Below are positions 35,240 to 45,691 of a DNA stretch of 64,000 nt, one piece after another. A program made the translations under genes and the position numbers. Position 1 is the first letter of the stretch. Every line of letters starts with the position of its first letter. Location: assembly GCF_027887165.1 (NCBI RefSeq), contig NC_077235.1, positions 14,715,033-14,779,032 on the forward strand. The letters are read 5' to 3'. The notes under the pieces were generated by a model. It did not search any database and was not told the origin of the DNA. It saw only the letters and a list, made by a program, of their open reading frames with translations. Origin of the DNA: Monodelphis domestica (lineage: Eukaryota > Chordata > Mammalia > Didelphimorphia > Didelphidae).

Positions 35240-36829
35240 ATGGATAAAGTGGGGAAGATGTAGAACAAATTCAAACACAGGTGTAAGAATTTTTTTAACT
35301 ATGAAGGAGGAAACAACAGTGAAAATACAATTGTGAACTCTAGCAGATGTTTATCTGTCAAAGAAAACCAACATAGGGAACTTGGCTCTCCAGCAACAAA
35401 GTAGTCCCTTAAGAGAGATCGTTGCCTCACAACTTGAAATAAGACCATCAAAGAATTCTTTAAGAAGAAACCAAAACTGTGCCACTGGTATCCCTCAGAT
35501 CATAGAAATCAGCATAGAGAAAGAAAGTGGCTCGTGCATCACCACCATAGGTACGAGACTGGCAGAGAGACTACTACTCTTGCTATGCTGAGGGGTGGGA
35601 AGGGAAGAACAAAAATTCTTATTCTACAAAGACACAAAGTTCTCTGGATATGGAGAAAAGGTTTAGTAGGACTCGCAGAGAAGAGAAAGATGATATGGCA
35701 TGAGCTCTGTCCTCTACATGAAGAGTGTCTCAAGCAGGACCATCAGGAGTTGATCTCTGAGGCAGAGGCTGTAGGACACTGTCGGGTTGTGCTTTCCCAT
35801 AAGAACATGTAAAGAAGTAAAACCTCTCTTTTTAGTAAGAGAAATGTACACCTTTCTGAATTAATGCTTGAAAAAAATGTCCTTTCCTTGCTGGATCAGA
35901 TCTAGTACAGAAATGACATATGATTAAGTAGCACAAGGCTCCCATGAGCCTACATTCAACTTTCTTCGATACCTTTGACCCATCTTTGTTGTCCACTGAA
36001 GACAAGGAAGATTGGCTTTGGGAGAGGAGGCTGAGTATCGAAGAAGGTGTGGATGCCCCTTCCAATGCATAAATACATACGTTTGAGGTCACTGCACAGG
36101 TTATCCCTTATATAAGCTGGGACCAAAGTTAGCCCCGGGAATGACTGACATGACTGGAGACGGTGCTGCCACCCTGCAGGGGAGCTGTGACTCTGAAGAG
36201 GATACCACCACCCTCTGCCTGCAGGTGCTAAGGCAGAAGCAGCGCCAGGGCTCTGGGGACAGCCATGGCCATGCCCACGGGGGGAGCATGGAAAGTCCAC
36301 ACGCAAATCAACTACATCCACTGCCTCTTGCCTGATCTATTCCAGATCATGAAGACTCCCTGCTACTGGGGTGTGACGGACCCATATGAAGCAGAGGTCG
36401 TCCTCGAAGGGAAGCCCAAAGGCACTTTCTTGTTCAGGCACTCTGCACAAGACGACTACTTCTTCTCTGTGAACTTCCGCTGGTATAACCAATCCCTGCA
36501 CAGGCATCAAGCGGTGGAACCACATTTTTGGCTTCGATGCCCATGATCCCTGTGTGTTTCACTCTTCCACTGTCACAGGGCTTCTAGAACATTATAAAGA
36601 TCTGAGTTCTTGCATGTTTTTTGAACCTTTGCTTACTGTATCACTTAATTGGACTTTTCCTTTCAGCCTACAGTATATCTGCTGTGCAATCATCTGTAGG
36701 TACACTACATACGATGGAACTGATGGTCTCCCTTTACTGTCAGTGTTACAAGACTTTTTAAAAGAACATCACTCTAAACAAAACGTGAGGGTGCGTTGGT
36801 TAGAGGGAGAACCAATAAAGGCAAAGTAA
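35240..36829 (+). pseudogene. SOCS5P: SOCS5 pseudogene (coding part)
   Basis: SOCS5 is an intracellular adaptor that damps cytokine and EGF receptor signalling, with a long N-terminal region, an SH2 domain and a C-terminal SOCS box that recruits an elongin B/C-cullin ligase. This copy spans the whole coding length. It starts ATGGATAAAG (MDKVGKM, then an immediate stop). QQQSSPLRE and [17 protein letters not shown] follow near 35388-35510. The region 36180-36260 encodes [13 protein letters not shown] and [15 protein letters not shown]. The SH2 domain (about 36285-36660) has [12 protein letters not shown], and its phosphotyrosine-binding block reads [17 protein letters not shown] where the parent family has FLLRDS. 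The SOCS box gives [21 protein letters not shown], and the end is [10 protein letters not shown] and a stop at 36829. At least two early stops and several frameshifts (for example near 35560, 36270 and 36540) destroy it. The C-terminus is SOCS5-like and unlike SOCS4. Confidence 0.93.
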
Positions 36830-38300
36830 ACTCAATTCAGTGCCCCAAATAGGCTTTTATTAGTTTTGCTTTTCTGTGCACCAAACCGTATACCAATAGC
36901 AAACACATTTACCAGTATTAGGGTTTTTTTTTTTTGCAATATCATATGTACTTAATCTTAGTTTTAGTATCTGTCAGATGCTCTCTGCTGTTACTTATTC
37001 AAATAACTGTGGTGTCTACTGAAATAATTAGTAGAGGACAAAGCTGCACATATTCAATAGGGCCTACCCATACACAAAACACATTTGCTGATTTTTCTAA
37101 ATGTTTGGTTTTTAATAATTGTAGTAATAGGATGAAGCCATTTTGGGCATTTCCTCTGATATTCTATTTCCTCCTGAAGAACAAATGATTTCTATTGAGT
37201 GAGCATGCCAACAGTGACTAATATTTAAAATGAATATTTTTTTCTAAGAATTTTTTTAGAATCTTACAAAAGTTGTAATGTTTATATTTCCTCTAAATCA
37301 AAGTTCAGAAGTCCAACAAGCCAGACAGCATACCTTGCCTGCTGCCTTTTAGAAATGACAAGCTCTGGCCACAAGGGCACCATGCAGTCCACTTTTCAGT
37401 GTTAGTATCATTTGTAATCTCCCTTTTTCCTTTCCAAAGAATCCCAAGCCCAGTTTTTCTAAAGAAGAGTTCTTAAAACTTTAGATTCATCTGTAATCAA
37501 TTGTAGAATTTTATTTGAAGACCACAAGTATGAGAGAGAACATTTTTAATTAGTGCTTTAACTTAAACAGGCATTTGGAATAGCTGCTGACAACTTAGTG
37601 CTGTGTGTGAATTTTTAAATACTAACATGCAATCTAAACTTTGATTCATGAAAACTGGATCATTTCTCATTCCCGTAATCAGTTTTTAAGCATGGAAAAA
37701 TGAGAAGCAAATTGTATAGAATCAGCCCAGACACTAGTTAGTTGATAACTACAGTGTTTGGAAATTGAGCTGCATTTAATGGTTTGGAATGGCAGTGTTT
37801 GTCTCTTGATGTAAAATATTAGTCATTGATTATAATTTATAGTATTCCAATCTAGTTAATTTTTAATGGAAATCTGAAAGCTACATTACAGATGTAAAAG
37901 GTACTGTACAACCATCATATCTCTAAATAACTACATTAATTAGCACCTCTTGTCACTTAGAATAGTATGTAATCCTGCTTGAGTAAGCTATTTGGGAAGT
38001 AATAACAACTTCTAGTGTTCATTTCTTGGTATTAGACTGAATGAACAATTTGGTCCTAGACATTTTGCACTAAGATTGTTGACTCTCTACACTTGTGTCT
38101 TTGTTGATGTACTCTGTACCAATGATGAGTGCCTCTTAGTTTCTTTGCCTGCTGCTACAAAATGTTATTTTATACCCCTCTGGTATTTGTAGCCAAAACA
38201 AAAAATGTTATATTTGTATGCAACACTAATCTCTGCTTGCTGTGCCTTGTTATGACTGCTTTTCTGTGCTAATAAAGTATGTTTGGTGTTCTTGTATATC
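36830..38300 (+). other. SOCS5 pseudogene 3' UTR
   Basis: About 1.45 kb follows the stop without any repeat insertion and ends at an AATAAA signal. Together with the upstream part it gives a copy of a full mRNA. No poly(A) tract follows the signal. SOCS5 carries its whole coding sequence in one exon, so lack of introns in the coding part alone does not prove retroposition. Confidence 0.75.
38271..38276 (+). promoter_or_regulatory. AATAAA polyadenylation signal of the SOCS5 copy
   Basis: AATAAA is followed by a T/G-rich stretch ('gtatgtttggtgttcttgt'), the arrangement of a genuine mammalian polyadenylation site. Genomic sequence downstream of cleavage would not be expected in a simple retrocopy, so the T/G-rich part may be parental 3' flank or chance. 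Confidence 0.7.
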
Positions 38301-38469
38301 TGCCATTTTATACATTTGCAAAAATTTATCTTGTAGTAAATTGAATTGTTTGAGGTTTTTAATAAGATTTACCTGATAACTAGTATGGCTAATACGGAAA
38401 TACTGTGTAGTTAATATTGGCTTATTGGAGGAAAGTAACTCTCTGATTTTAACATCACCCATCTTTTTC

Positions 38470-38812
38470 AACCAACCAAGAAGGAAAACTAGAGACCTAT
38501 CTCCTTAATGAATATAAATACAAAAATCTTAAATACAATACTAGGAAAACTCTAGCAAGTTATCCCAAGGATTATGCACCATGATCAGGTGGAATTTATA
38601 CCAGGAATGCAAGGATGGTTTAATATTAGGAAAACTATCAGCATAAATGACCATATCAATAATCAAACCAACAGAAATCACATGATTATCTCAATAGAAG
38701 CAGAAAAAGCCTTTGACAAAATACAACATCCATTCCTGTTGAAAATGCTAGAAAGTATAGGAATAGAAGGGGCATTCCTCAAAATAATAAACATATATTT
38801 AAATAAAGCATA
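38470..38812 (+). mobile_element. L1 ORF2 reverse-transcriptase fragment
   Basis: The frame encodes the start of the RT domain: ENYRPISLMNINTKILNTIL, then [20 protein letters not shown] and [19 protein letters not shown], before stopping at an antisense L1. A stop interrupts it after the first 25 or so codons. It is in the same orientation as the L1 at 30457-34648 and lies about 275 codons further along ORF2, so it is probably the same element, separated by the SOCS5 copy and missing the part between. Confidence 0.8.
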
Positions 38813-41412
38813 TATTTATTTTATTTTATTGATTAATTAAGAAAATTTTTCCATGGTTACATGATGCATGTTCTTTCCCTTCCTTCCTCCCATTCACTTT
38901 CATAGCCACTGTGAGATTCCACTGGGTTTTACATGTGTCATTAATCAAAACCTCTTTCCATATTATTGATATCACTAAAGTGATCATTTAGAGTCTACAA
39001 CCCCAGTCATATCTCCATTGATCCATGTGATCAAGCAGTTGTTTTTCTTCTGTATTTCTGTTCTCACAGTTCTTTTTCTGGATGTTGTAATGTAGGGAAG
39101 TTTGGGGATAGGATTAGATGTTTAAATGTAGGCCAGTATAAGAATTATAACCATTTTGGGAAGGCCAAATGTGGGCTAACAGACTAACAAGTCCAGTCCA
39201 GGAAGAGCCTGGCCTGAGGTAACACAGACCACTATATAATAGGGACAGATCATTGGATTTATTAAACAAGGGAAGGTGGAAAGGGGATTTGGGATAATTC
39301 TAAACTACTGTCAACTATCTAAATCCCAAAGAACTAAATATCTATTCACAGAGATTTCTTGACAGAATTTGAGCTATGCTGATTCTTACCTATCTGTCTA
39401 ATATGCCAGACCCTAATATAAATAAACCTACACTAATCCCAACCCCCCCCTTTTGGTGGTAATATAGGTAATAGGTTTTGGCAGTTAGGCAGGACAAGGC
39501 CCAGGAGAGGTCCTGGATCCAAATGGACCTCACACCTAATCTTATAAAGAGATGGTTCAGGATCACACCAGAAAGCTCTGTAGTTAACACTAGTCAGCAG
39601 GGAAACAGGTAAGATGGAAAAGATGAGGTAGAAACATCCAAGGGCCAGTACTTAGTCTATCCAGGTCAAAACCAGAGAAAAACAAACCTCAAAATCTCAG
39701 TAAACTGTCCCACACTTTTTATACCATTCTAGAATCTTCTCTCTGCATCTGTAGCTCCCTATAGACCCATTTCATCTGCTCTCTTATTTAAAACAATGTG
39801 GAAAGCATCCTTTCTTATAAGTCTCTCAGAAATGTCTTGGAGCATTGCATTGCTACTAGTAGAGAAGTCCATTACATTCGATTGTACCACAGTATATCTG
39901 TCTCTGTGTAAAAGGTTCTCCTGGTTCAGCTCCTTGCACTCTACATGAGTTCCTGGAGGTTGTTCCAATTTGCATGGAATTCTTCCAGTTCATTACTCCT
40001 TTTATTTAGCACAATAGTATTCCATCACCAAGAGATACCACAATCTGTTTAATCATTCTCCAATTGAAGTGCATTCCCTCATTTTCCAAATTTTTGACAC
40101 CACAAAAAGCACAGTTATACTTTGCACAAGTATTTTTCCTCATCATCTCTTTGGGGTATAAACCCAGCAGTGATATGCCTAGGTCAAAGGGCAGGCAATA
40201 TTTTAAAGCCCTTTGGGCATAGTTCCAAATTGTCCTCCAGAATGGTTGGATCAATTCACAACTCCACCAGCAATGTATTAATGTCCCTATTTTGCCACAT
40301 TCCCCTCCTACATTTATTACTTTCCTATGCTGTCATCGAAGCCCATCTGCTACATGTGAAGTCGTATCTCAGAGTTGTTTTGATTTTCATTTTTCGAATG
40401 ATAAGAGATTTGGAACACTTTTTCATGTGCTTATTGGTAGTTTTAATTTCTTTATCTGAAAATTGCCTATTCATGTTCCTTGCCCATTTATCAGTTGGAG
40501 AATGTCTTGAATTTTTGTACAATTGATATAGCTCCTTATATATTTCAATAATTAGACCTTTGTTGAAGGTTTTTGTTATGTAGATTTTTTTCACTATTTG
40601 TTCCTTCTCTTCTAATTTTGATTGCACTGGTTTTATTTGTACAAAACCTTTTTAATTTAATGTAATCAAAATGATTTATTTTACATTTTGAAATTTTTCT
40701 AACCCGTGCTTGGGCTTAAAATCTTTCCTTTCTCAAAGATCTGACAGGTATACTATACTGTGTTTACCTAATTTACTTATAGTTTCCTTCTTTATATTCA
40801 AGTCATTCACCTTAGTGTAGGGTGTGAGATGTTGATCTAAACCTACTCTCTCCCACACTGTTTTCCAGTTTACCCAGCATTTTTTTGTCAAATAGTGGAT
40901 TTTGTCCCAAAAGCTAGGTTCTTTGAGTTTGTCATTCACTGTCTTGCTGAGGTCATTTACCCCAAGTCTACTCCTCTGATCCTCCTTTCTGTCTCTTAGC
41001 CAGCACCATATTGTTTTGATGACCGCTGCTTTATAGTATAGTTTGAGATCTGGTACTGCTAGGCCACTTTCCTTTGCATTTTTTCATGATTTCCCTGGAT
41101 ATCCTTGATCTTTTGTTCTTCCAAATGAACTTTGGTATGGCTTTTTCTAATTCATTAAAAAAAGTTTCTTGGTAGTTCAATGGGTATGGGACTAAATAAG
41201 TAAATAAGTTTGGGTAGCATTGTCATTTTTATTATGTTAGCTCATCCTACCCATGAGCAGTTAATGTTTTTCCAATTGCTCAGATCTAGTTTTAGTTGTG
41301 TGGAAAGTGTTTTGTAGTTGTGTTCATATAGTTCCTGTGTTTGTCTCGGGAGATAGATTCCTAAGTATTTTATATTGTCTAAGGTGATTTTGAATGGCAT
41401 CATCCCTTTTGT
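38813..41412 (-). mobile_element. L1, antisense, 3' portion, split by an LTR
   Basis: It opens with the reversed tail and 3' UTR ('ttttccatggttacatgatg', 'cactgggttttacatgtgtc'). A solo LTR interrupts it at 39086-39795. The ORF2 C-terminus continues ('gcacttttttcatgtgctta'-type text at 40410) to the C-terminal side of RT at about 41400 ('tcctaagtattttatattgt'). Minus-strand frames at 40325-40627 and 40733-40939 encode known ORF2 blocks (MNRQFSDKEIKTTNKHMKKC, NWKTVWERVGLDQHLTPYTK). It is 5'-truncated within RT, and an older L1 lies beyond it. Confidence 0.85.
39086..39795. mobile_element. Solo LTR with ATGT target duplication
   Basis: A 710-bp insert starts TGTAATGTAGGG and ends TTTAAAACA. 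It is flanked by ATGT on both sides (39082-39085 and 39796-39799). L1 3' UTR text reads continuously across the site when the insert is left out. Orientation is uncertain: a TATA-like 'ggtataaaaagtg' and 'tttaataaatcc' in the right order on the minus strand favour minus. It is a different family from the LTRs at 5605 and 32530. No internal viral sequence is present. Confidence 0.8.
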
Positions 41413-41705
41413 GTCCTATACTTCTCTGTATCTGTAGTTTGGTCATAAATTCTTTCCTTATCTATATTCTTGACAGGTAAACTATTCCATACTTTCCTAA
41501 CTTACTTAAGTTATCATCCTTTATTTCTAAATAATTTGTCCATTTTTACCTTGTCTTGACTTAGAGTATGATATGTAGAACTATACCTAGTTTTTGACAA
41601 ATTATTTTTCCATTTTCCCAGTAGCTTTTGTCAAATAGCCAGTTCTTATCCCAAAAGCTGAGCGTTTTGCCTTTATCAAACACTAGATCACTTGGGTCAT
41701 TACCA
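41413..41705 (-). mobile_element. Older L1 ORF2 fragment, antisense
   Basis: 'ggtcataaattctttcctta', 'tcttgacaggtaaactattc' and 'tcccagtagcttttgtcaaa' repeat, in diverged form, the ORF2 segment already passed at 40690-40900. It is therefore a second, older L1, probably the target into which the preceding copy inserted. Confidence 0.6.
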
Positions 41706-42277
41706 ACTATGAGGAAGGACAATTTTGAAAAATAGCATTTAGATTCATACTTAAAAAAGAGAAATGTGAAATGTAGATTCCCATTTCATAAACATTTTGT
41801 TTTTTTCTGTTTTATGTCTATAAAAAGTCTTTTTGGAGTTTGTGTTCAGAATAAAAATTAAAAAAGAGAAATAACATAATGTTGTAGCATAGTAAAGCCT
41901 CTTTATCTTATAGAAAATATGAACAAACACATTAAAAAATAAGAAAAAAATAATTATTCCCTCATTATAAGTGATTCCCAGACTTATCTGAATGAAATAA
42001 ACCTCATCAGTACTTAATTTTCTTGGGAAAGAATGCCCTCTACTAAATTCTACCCCCCTCCCTTTCAAAAGTCTAGTTTAATTCCATTAAGACATTGTAA
42101 AATATAAAAAATGAACTGTAAGGTCTTAGAAAATTGATAAATATTGGCAATGTGACGTGGAGAGGGAATGCTTTAACCTGGTTTAGATCAGTGTCTATTT
42201 CTACCCATGACTAGACTGAATGGTTTTAGAAAAAATTTGAGTTTAGGGTGTGCAAAATGTGAATTTTTTTGTCCCCC
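41706..42277. other. Unassigned AT-rich spacer
   Basis: No repeat family recognised. A 105-codon minus frame at 41751-42068 is low complexity and has no motif. Confidence 0.4.
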
Positions 42278-42666
42278 TTTTTGTCTATGATACTATTAAT
42301 TTGGTTTTCTTCTTTCCTTTTTTTAATTACCTTGACCAGTACTTTGTCTATTTTGTTTGTTTTTTTCAAAATCCCAGGTTCTAGTCTTATTTATTAGTTC
42401 AATAGTTCTATCACTTTTAATTTTATTAATTTCTCCCTTAATTTTTAGGATCTCTGATTTGGTTTTCTTCTGGGGGTTTTTAATTTGTTAGTTTTCAAGT
42501 TTTTTGATTTGCAAGTCCAATTCATTGATCTCTGTTCTCTGTAATTAGTTAATATATGAACTCAAGTATATAAATTTTCCCCTGAGTACTGCTTTGGCTG
42601 CATCCCATAAGGTGTGAAAAGATGTCTCATTATTGTCATTTTCTTCAATGAAATTATTAATTGTTT

Positions 42667-43460
42667 CTATGATTTGTTCTCTAACAGATTTTGGAGAATC
42701 ATATTATTTAATTTCCAATTAATTTTTAATTTGGCTCTCCATGTACCCTTACTGATCATTATTTTTATTGCCTTATGATCTGAAAAGGTTGCATTTATTA
42801 TTTTTGCTTTTCTGCATTTGTAAGCCATGTTTTTATGACCTAGTATATGGTCAATCTTTGTGAATGTGCCATGTGGTGCTGAGAAGAAGGTGTATTCCTT
42901 TTTGTCCCTATTTATTTTTCTCCATATATTTATTAACTCCATTTTTTCTAAGATTTCATTCACCTCTTTTACCTCTTTCTTATTTATTATTTGATTTGAT
43001 TTATCTAAATTTGATAGTGGTATGTTCAGGTTTCCCACTAGTATAGTTTTACAATCTATTTCCTCCTTTAATTCTACTAGTTTCTCCATTAGAATTTGGG
43101 TGCTATACCATTTGGTGCATACATGTTGATTAGTGATATTTCCTCATTGTATATACTCCCTTTTATCAGGAGGTATTTACCTTCCCTATCCCTTTTAATC
43201 AGGTCTATTTTTACTTTGGCTTTGTCAGATATCATGATTGCAACTCCTGCCTTCTTTCCATTAGTTGAGGCCCAATAGGTCTTGCTCCAACCTTTAATTC
43301 TGGCCTTGTGAATATCTACCCCCCTCAGGTGTGTTTCTTGTAGACAACATATAGTAGGATTTTGGATTCTAATCCACTCTCCTATTTGTCTACGTTTTAT
43401 GGGTGAGTTCATCACATTCACATTCAAAGTTATGATTGTCACTTGTGAAATCCCTAGCAT
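42667..43460 (-). pseudogene. L1 ORF2 endonuclease relic
   Basis: Two long adjoining frames (123 codons from 43460 and 140 codons from 43089) cover the entire endonuclease domain. Visible blocks are VTIITLNVNVMNSPIKRRQI (usual NGMN reads NVMN), CCLQETHLRG (catalytic Glu), GVAIMISDKAKVK, LINMYAPNG, VGNLNIPLSNL (normally GDFN/GDLN, so the catalytic Asp is Asn), EYTFFSAPHGTFTKIDHILG and ATFSDHKAIKIMI (terminal His kept). A stop or shift separates the frames near 43089. Active-site loss means no activity. Confidence 0.88.
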
Positions 43461-44239
43461 TCTGATATCCTCTGCTAGTTCTGTCCTTTCTTCTTTTGCT
43501 ATATCCTTTTAAACCAGTGGTTTATTTTTAATCAATCCCCGTAATCCCCTCTTTTGATATGCTTCCCTTTCTGGTCCCTCCTTTTTGTTCCCTTCTTGTT
43601 TTTTTTAGAGTAAGTTCCCTCCCCCCTCTGCTTCCCTCCCTTTTTGTACCCCCTTCCCCACCCCCATAGTTTTACCTTCTCCCTTACCCTGTTGGATTAC
43701 ATAGAATTCAAGATCCTAATGGATCTAGATTATCTTCCCTCTCACAGTTGATTTCACTGAGAGTGAGGTTTAAGTATTACCTATTAGCACTCTCTTGCTC
43801 TCCTTCTTATAAAAGTATACTTCCCCTCCCCTTCCCATGTGAATCTTTGTGTAAAAAAATTATTCTATTCATTTTATTTCTAGTTTGTCAAGTATCTCTC
43901 AGTACCATCATTGATTTCCCCCAACCCTTTTTCTTTTTTTTTCACATCATCATATAGGCCTTAATGCCCCAATCTTTCCCTATGAGTGATTCCTCTAATT
44001 ACTATAATAATGAATACAATTTTTTAGAGTTACAAATAATATTTTCCACATATATTAATATATAGATGTTATTTGATCTAATTGTAGCCCTTATAGAAGA
44101 GAGTTTGAATAAATAATTTTTTTCTCCTTTTCCCTTTCTTTTGTATTTACCTTTTCATGTTTCTCTTGCTCTTTGTGTTTGGATATCAAACTTTCCACTA
44201 AGTTCTTGTCTTTTCTTTACAAATACTTGGAAATATTCT

Positions 44240-45027
44240 ATTTTGTGGAATGCGCACACTTTCCCCTGGAAGTAGATAGTCAGTTTTGATGGATAAGTGA
44301 TTTTTGTTGAAGACTCATTTCTCTTGCCTTTCTGAATTTTGTGTTCCAGGCCTTGCAGTCCTTTAGTGTGGAAGCTACCATGTCTTATGTTATCCTGATT
44401 GGTACTCCTTGGTATCTGAATTATCTCTTTTTGGCATCTTATAGAATTTTCTCCTTAGCTTGGAAGCTTTAGAATTTGGCAATTACATTCCTGGGAGTTG
44501 TCTTTTGGGGATTTAGTGTAGAGAGTGTTCTATGAACTCTTTCAATGTCTATTTTGCCCCCTTGTTCAAGAACATCAGGGCAGTTTTCTTGGATGATTTC
44601 TTGTATTATGATGTCAAGGTTTCTGTTTATTTCTGGCTGTTCAGATAGACCAATAATTCTCAAATTGTCTATCCTTCCTCTGTTTTCTTGATCTGTCACC
44701 TTATCAGTGAGATATTTTATGTTTTCTTCTAATTTGTCAGTCTTTTGACTTTGCTTTATTAATTCTTGCTGTTTTGCAAGATCATTGTCTTCCAGTTGCC
44801 TAATTCTGGTCTTTAAAGACCAGTTTTCCTTTTCAGTTTGGACTACGCTGGTTTTTGTGGCTTCCAGCTGTTTCTCCAATTGGGAGTTCTTTTCCCTCAG
44901 ACTGTTGTTCTCTCTTTGAATTATTCCCCATTTTTTTTTGCAAGAAGGCTTCCATCTGTTGGATAAGCTCCAATTTGAATTCTTCCAGAGCTTGTTGACA
45001 ATTTCCATTTTTTGGGAAGATTTTCAT
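44240..45027 (-). pseudogene. L1 ORF1 relic
   Basis: A 179-codon open frame (45008-44469) holds a coiled coil (NNSLREKNSQLEKQLEAT, NWSLKTRIRQLEDNDLAK) followed by the RRM start (NLRIIGLSEQPEINRN, IIQENCPDVLEQGG) and TPRNVIAKF, then a stop. The C-terminal domain continues in decayed form to about 44240. An overlapping frame from 45027 (MKIFPKNGNCQQALEEF) shows the true N-terminus in another phase, so there is a frameshift near 44960. Confidence 0.85.
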
Positions 45028-45691
45028 TTTGTTTGAATTTCATCCTCTTTTCCTTCTGTAGCCTGGGTTTTCCCTCTGTAAAAATTTTCAAGAGTTAATG
45101 TCTTCTTCCTGTTTGTCTTGGAGGGTATTTGTTGGTCCTAGGCACAATTAGTCATCCCTATGGTGGTTTTTCCTTCCCTTTTTAGTCATAAATCTGAGTG
45201 AGATGGGTAAGTTCTCTGTTTATGGAGTTAAGGAGCAAGACTTTTGCCTGAGGCAAGCTCTCAAATTTCTGCAGCCTCCACTGTTCACTGGACGACCCGC
45301 GGTCTGCACTCCCCAGTGTGCAGAGGTTTCCAGTGTTACTTCTCTGAGGGGTAGATCCCCAGCAGTTCTAGTCAGCTCCCAAGGACCTAGAGGTGCCCCT
45401 TGCTCACGCTAGAGGTGTCCCTCGCTCACTCGCTGATTCTGGTGCATGCTGACTCTGGCTCCATCGGTGGGGTGGGGGAGAGTAGATCAGCTCACGTTTG
45501 GCTGGGAACTTTTTTCCCTCTTATTGTGTGGAAATGCTCAAACCCCATGTACCTTCAATACTGCGCCCTACTGTTGAGTCTCTCTGTTCTTCTGAAGATG
45601 ATTTTTATGTGCTTTTGGGGTAGTGTATTTCGTTGGTTGCTGGGGAGAGGAAGCATCTTGCGTCTAGACTGCTGCCTTCCTTACCCGGAAG
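45028..45691 (-). promoter_or_regulatory. L1 5' UTR (promoter region), GC-rich type
   Basis: GC-rich 5' UTR between the L1 5' end and ORF1, with CpGs near 45290-45450 ('ggacgacccgcggtctgcac', 'tcgctcactcgctgattctg'). L1 5' UTRs carry the internal RNA polymerase II promoter. Its text differs from the 5' UTRs at 30457 and 51400-52381. Confidence 0.65.

Larger units (their letters stand above)
42278..45691 (-). mobile_element. L1 5' half, antisense: 5' UTR, ORF1, endonuclease, no 3' end
   Basis: Reading leftward from 45691 there is a 5' UTR beginning with the 'gggtaaggaaggcagcagtc' type start, ORF1 (45027 to about 44240), the pyrimidine-rich inter-ORF spacer (about 43480-44230), and ORF2 endonuclease with the start of RT to about 42278. 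The 3' half (most of RT, the C-terminus and the 3' UTR) is absent. That is the opposite of usual L1 truncation, so a later deletion or recombination is likely. The 3' portion at 38813-41412 has the same orientation and could be part of the same copy, but an older L1 and unassigned DNA lie between. Confidence 0.85.

Noticed and set aside
35956-36321. 121-codon minus frame opposite the SOCS5 copy
   Set aside because: An antisense shadow of SOCS5 coding sequence. Codon bias from the parent explains its openness.
35240-36829. Functional SOCS5 gene
   Set aside because: A stop at codon eight and several frameshifts rule out a full-length product.
38813-45691. One near full-length antisense L1 spanning the whole interval
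   Set aside because: An older, duplicate ORF2 segment (41413-41705) and unassigned DNA lie between the two parts. Two elements are simpler, though a single rearranged copy is not excluded.
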